Of a stretch of 16,387 bases of DNA, positions 14,916 to 16,387 are shown piece by piece. The stretch covers positions 1 to 16,387 of the forward strand of contig DLKG01000047.1 in the NCBI GenBank assembly GCA_002490315.1, read 5' to 3'. Under the pieces are notes generated by a model, which saw nothing but the letters and a program-made list of their open reading frames with translations, was not told where the DNA came from and searched no databases. Within the stretch, counting starts at the first letter, position 1; each line of letters opens with the position of its first letter. The position numbers and the translations under genes are program-made. The stretch is from Prevotella sp. UBA7594 (GTDB taxonomy: Bacteria > Bacteroidota > Bacteroidia > Bacteroidales > Bacteroidaceae).

Positions 14916-16340
14916 CTATAAATACCAAACCTTTATCGCACGAATTAACCTTTCATTGTCAAAAGCGGCTTCAAATGAGCAATTTACAAATGGAGTACCC
15001 AATCTTTGCTTTCTCATTTTTCCCTCTATGGCTTTTGCACTTTTCAAGACTACACTTTTATAGAAAGTCCAATCCATTTCTATATTAGTAGTGTCATTAT
15101 TTTCTGTAACCAAAATAAACTTTTCCATAGACTTGACTTCTAATTTCACCTTTCCCTTACACCGAAAGAAAGGAATCGTATTGTCTGAGTTGAATACATC
15201 AAATTCCAAATTAACCAAGACGCTATTATTAGAGGTATCCATTTCTACAGAAGATTCTCCCAAATTGTGGTTTATTGAGACATCAGATAATTCCCTTTGG
15301 CTAACCCAACGATTGCATAAATTTTCAAAACAAACATTACTTACGCTTTCTACAGTAATGAGTTTTTGCTCAAATAAAGGAAATTGATGATTGTTCAATT
15401 GCCATTTTTCCTCTTCCGTTTTATACTTTTTGAATATTTTATCAGCACCATCCAATATATGCACATTCTTATTACTTCTTGAAAATTCAAAATTAAGCCA
15501 AGTATATGCAGGATTGGTATCTGATGTATTTTGTCCTACCCATTGTCTTGGTGTCAGCATTGTAAACATTCGCTTCCAATGTTCCAACAACTGTTCATTA
15601 TATTTGAATTGGCCCCTGTCCAAGTCAACAAAAGGCACAACAAAAATATATTGAATGTCAACTGTAAACAAAATAGCTGTACAATAAGGCGAATCAATGT
15701 ATTTCTGCTTAGTATTAAAAAATAAATCTAAACGTGGTTGCAAATACAAACGTTCCTCTGGAGAACGAACAGCATAAAAAACACTTGGCAAATTCCTATC
15801 TGTCTGATATCCATTTATCCAGTTTATGGTATTTTTAAAATGGGTAAGTTCTGATGTTGGCATCAAATCAATCACCATCTTTACCAATGCTTTATATATT
15901 CCTTCATTGGTTACCTCAGAACTATTTTTTAAATGATAAGAATACCAGCCATTCCCCTTATGTTTTACTTCTTCTCTTTTCACATACAGGTTAGGAGTGC
16001 CCTGCTCATCAGGAAGAAGTGTAAAGTTTTCCCCATAAAGTGATATTGTTTTAGAAGTCTTCTTTGTAGGCACCTTACACAATGCTCGCCGAATATCCAT
16101 CAAATGCACAAAATGGCTTTCAACAGATGCCAATCTGCTATTACATGAATCACATTCTTCATTGCAAAACAACAATTTGTTGCCCAAAGCCTCAGGAATG
16201 GCATGAGCGATTTTACGAAAATTACTCTTGCCTGTAGTATTACAAAATCTACAACACCTCTTTTCCTTATCTTCCTCACCTACTTTGCATTCAATACCAT
16301 CAAACCCAAAGGAATAATGCTCAAACATACAACCCATCAT
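14916..16340 (-). CDS. AT-rich HNH_5-like zinc-binding protein, start uncertain
   Basis: About 474 residues from the ATG at 16340. The frame stays open to the right edge of the window, so the gene may be longer (other starts: TTG 16370, ATG 16337, ATG 16328). The N-terminal part has paired zinc-type cysteines CRFC (30-33), AHAIPEALGN (45-54) and CDSCN (63-67), the layout of HNH endonucleases of the HNH_5 type (C-x2-C, H-x-x-P, C-x2-C-N). The usual E before the H is replaced by A, so catalysis is uncertain. I do not recognise the remaining ~390 residues; they are mixed alpha/beta with no membrane segment and no obvious second motif. G+C is low (20 of 60 in 15001-15060; 21 of 60 in 15901-15960) against 36 of 60 in 8161-8220, which suggests acquisition by transfer. 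A nuclease or defence role is possible but unproven. Confidence 0.65.
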   Translation of the reverse strand: MMGCMFEHYSFGFDGIECKVGEEDKEKRCCRFCNTTGKSNFRKIAHAIPEALGNKLLFCNEECDSCNSRLASVESHFVHLMDIRRALCKVPTKKTSKTISLYGENFTLLPDEQGTPNLYVKREEVKHKGNGWYSYHLKNSSEVTNEGIYKALVKMVIDLMPTSELTHFKNTINWINGYQTDRNLPSVFYAVRSPEERLYLQPRLDLFFNTKQKYIDSPYCTAILFTVDIQYIFVVPFVDLDRGQFKYNEQLLEHWKRMFTMLTPRQWVGQNTSDTNPAYTWLNFEFSRSNKNVHILDGADKIFKKYKTEEEKWQLNNHQFPLFEQKLITVESVSNVCFENLCNRWVSQRELSDVSINHNLGESSVEMDTSNNSVLVNLEFDVFNSDNTIPFFRCKGKVKLEVKSMEKFILVTENNDTTNIEMDWTFYKSVVLKSAKAIEGKMRKQRLGTPFVNCSFEAAFDNERLIRAIKVWYL

Positions 16341-16387
16341 GAAATAATAATGGAAGAACTTATTATGCAATAGTTCGTTAAAATTTG

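Overview
The window looks like a chromosomal segment from a Bacteroidales bacterium, most likely Prevotella or a close relative. Three things point there. The gene pairs (recF with a DUF721 gene; a TPR membrane protein with ribH) and the protein types fit that group. Start codons lack clear Shine-Dalgarno sequences. The intergenic regions carry Bacteroidota-type promoters (TTTG-like -33 box, TAnnTTTG -7 box). This assignment is inference; no marker gene proves it.

Layout. 1-891 (+): menB, menaquinone synthesis. 905-2324 (-): recF followed by a DUF721/DciA-like gene. 2325-2486: a divergent promoter region. 2487-3685 (+): a membrane-anchored TPR protein and ribH (riboflavin), ending in a strong bidirectional terminator at 3728-3775. 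From there to the right edge every gene is on the minus strand. In transcription order they are an AT-rich HNH-type protein (open at the window edge), a GT4 glycosyltransferase, a WecG/TagA/CpsF-type glycosyltransferase, a polysaccharide-locus nucleotidyltransferase-like protein, a very large alpha-2-macroglobulin-like protein, a DUF1573 exported protein, and ispH (isoprenoid synthesis). The glycosyltransferases and the nucleotidyltransferase look like the tail of a surface polysaccharide locus. The left half and the A2M/DUF1573/ispH block are core chromosome.

The most unusual element is inside the WecG-like gene (12604-13617). About 290 bp have been inserted in frame between the two halves of a normally ~240-residue enzyme. 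The insert carries two different heptanucleotide tandem arrays, (GARTTTT)n at 13060-13093 and (TAATTCC-like)n at 13227-13338, each bordered by a small GC-rich hairpin. In the larger array every third heptamer carries the same base change, exactly every 21 bp. That change removes the amber codon that an unmodified heptamer array would place in the gene's reading frame. The array therefore appears adapted to being translated, yet a gain or loss of one or two heptamers would shift the frame and switch the enzyme off.

The other points worth a second look are the A2M-like protein, which keeps a bait-like linker but lacks the CxEQ thioester, and the AT-rich HNH_5-like gene at the right edge, whose C-terminal ~390 residues I do not recognise.
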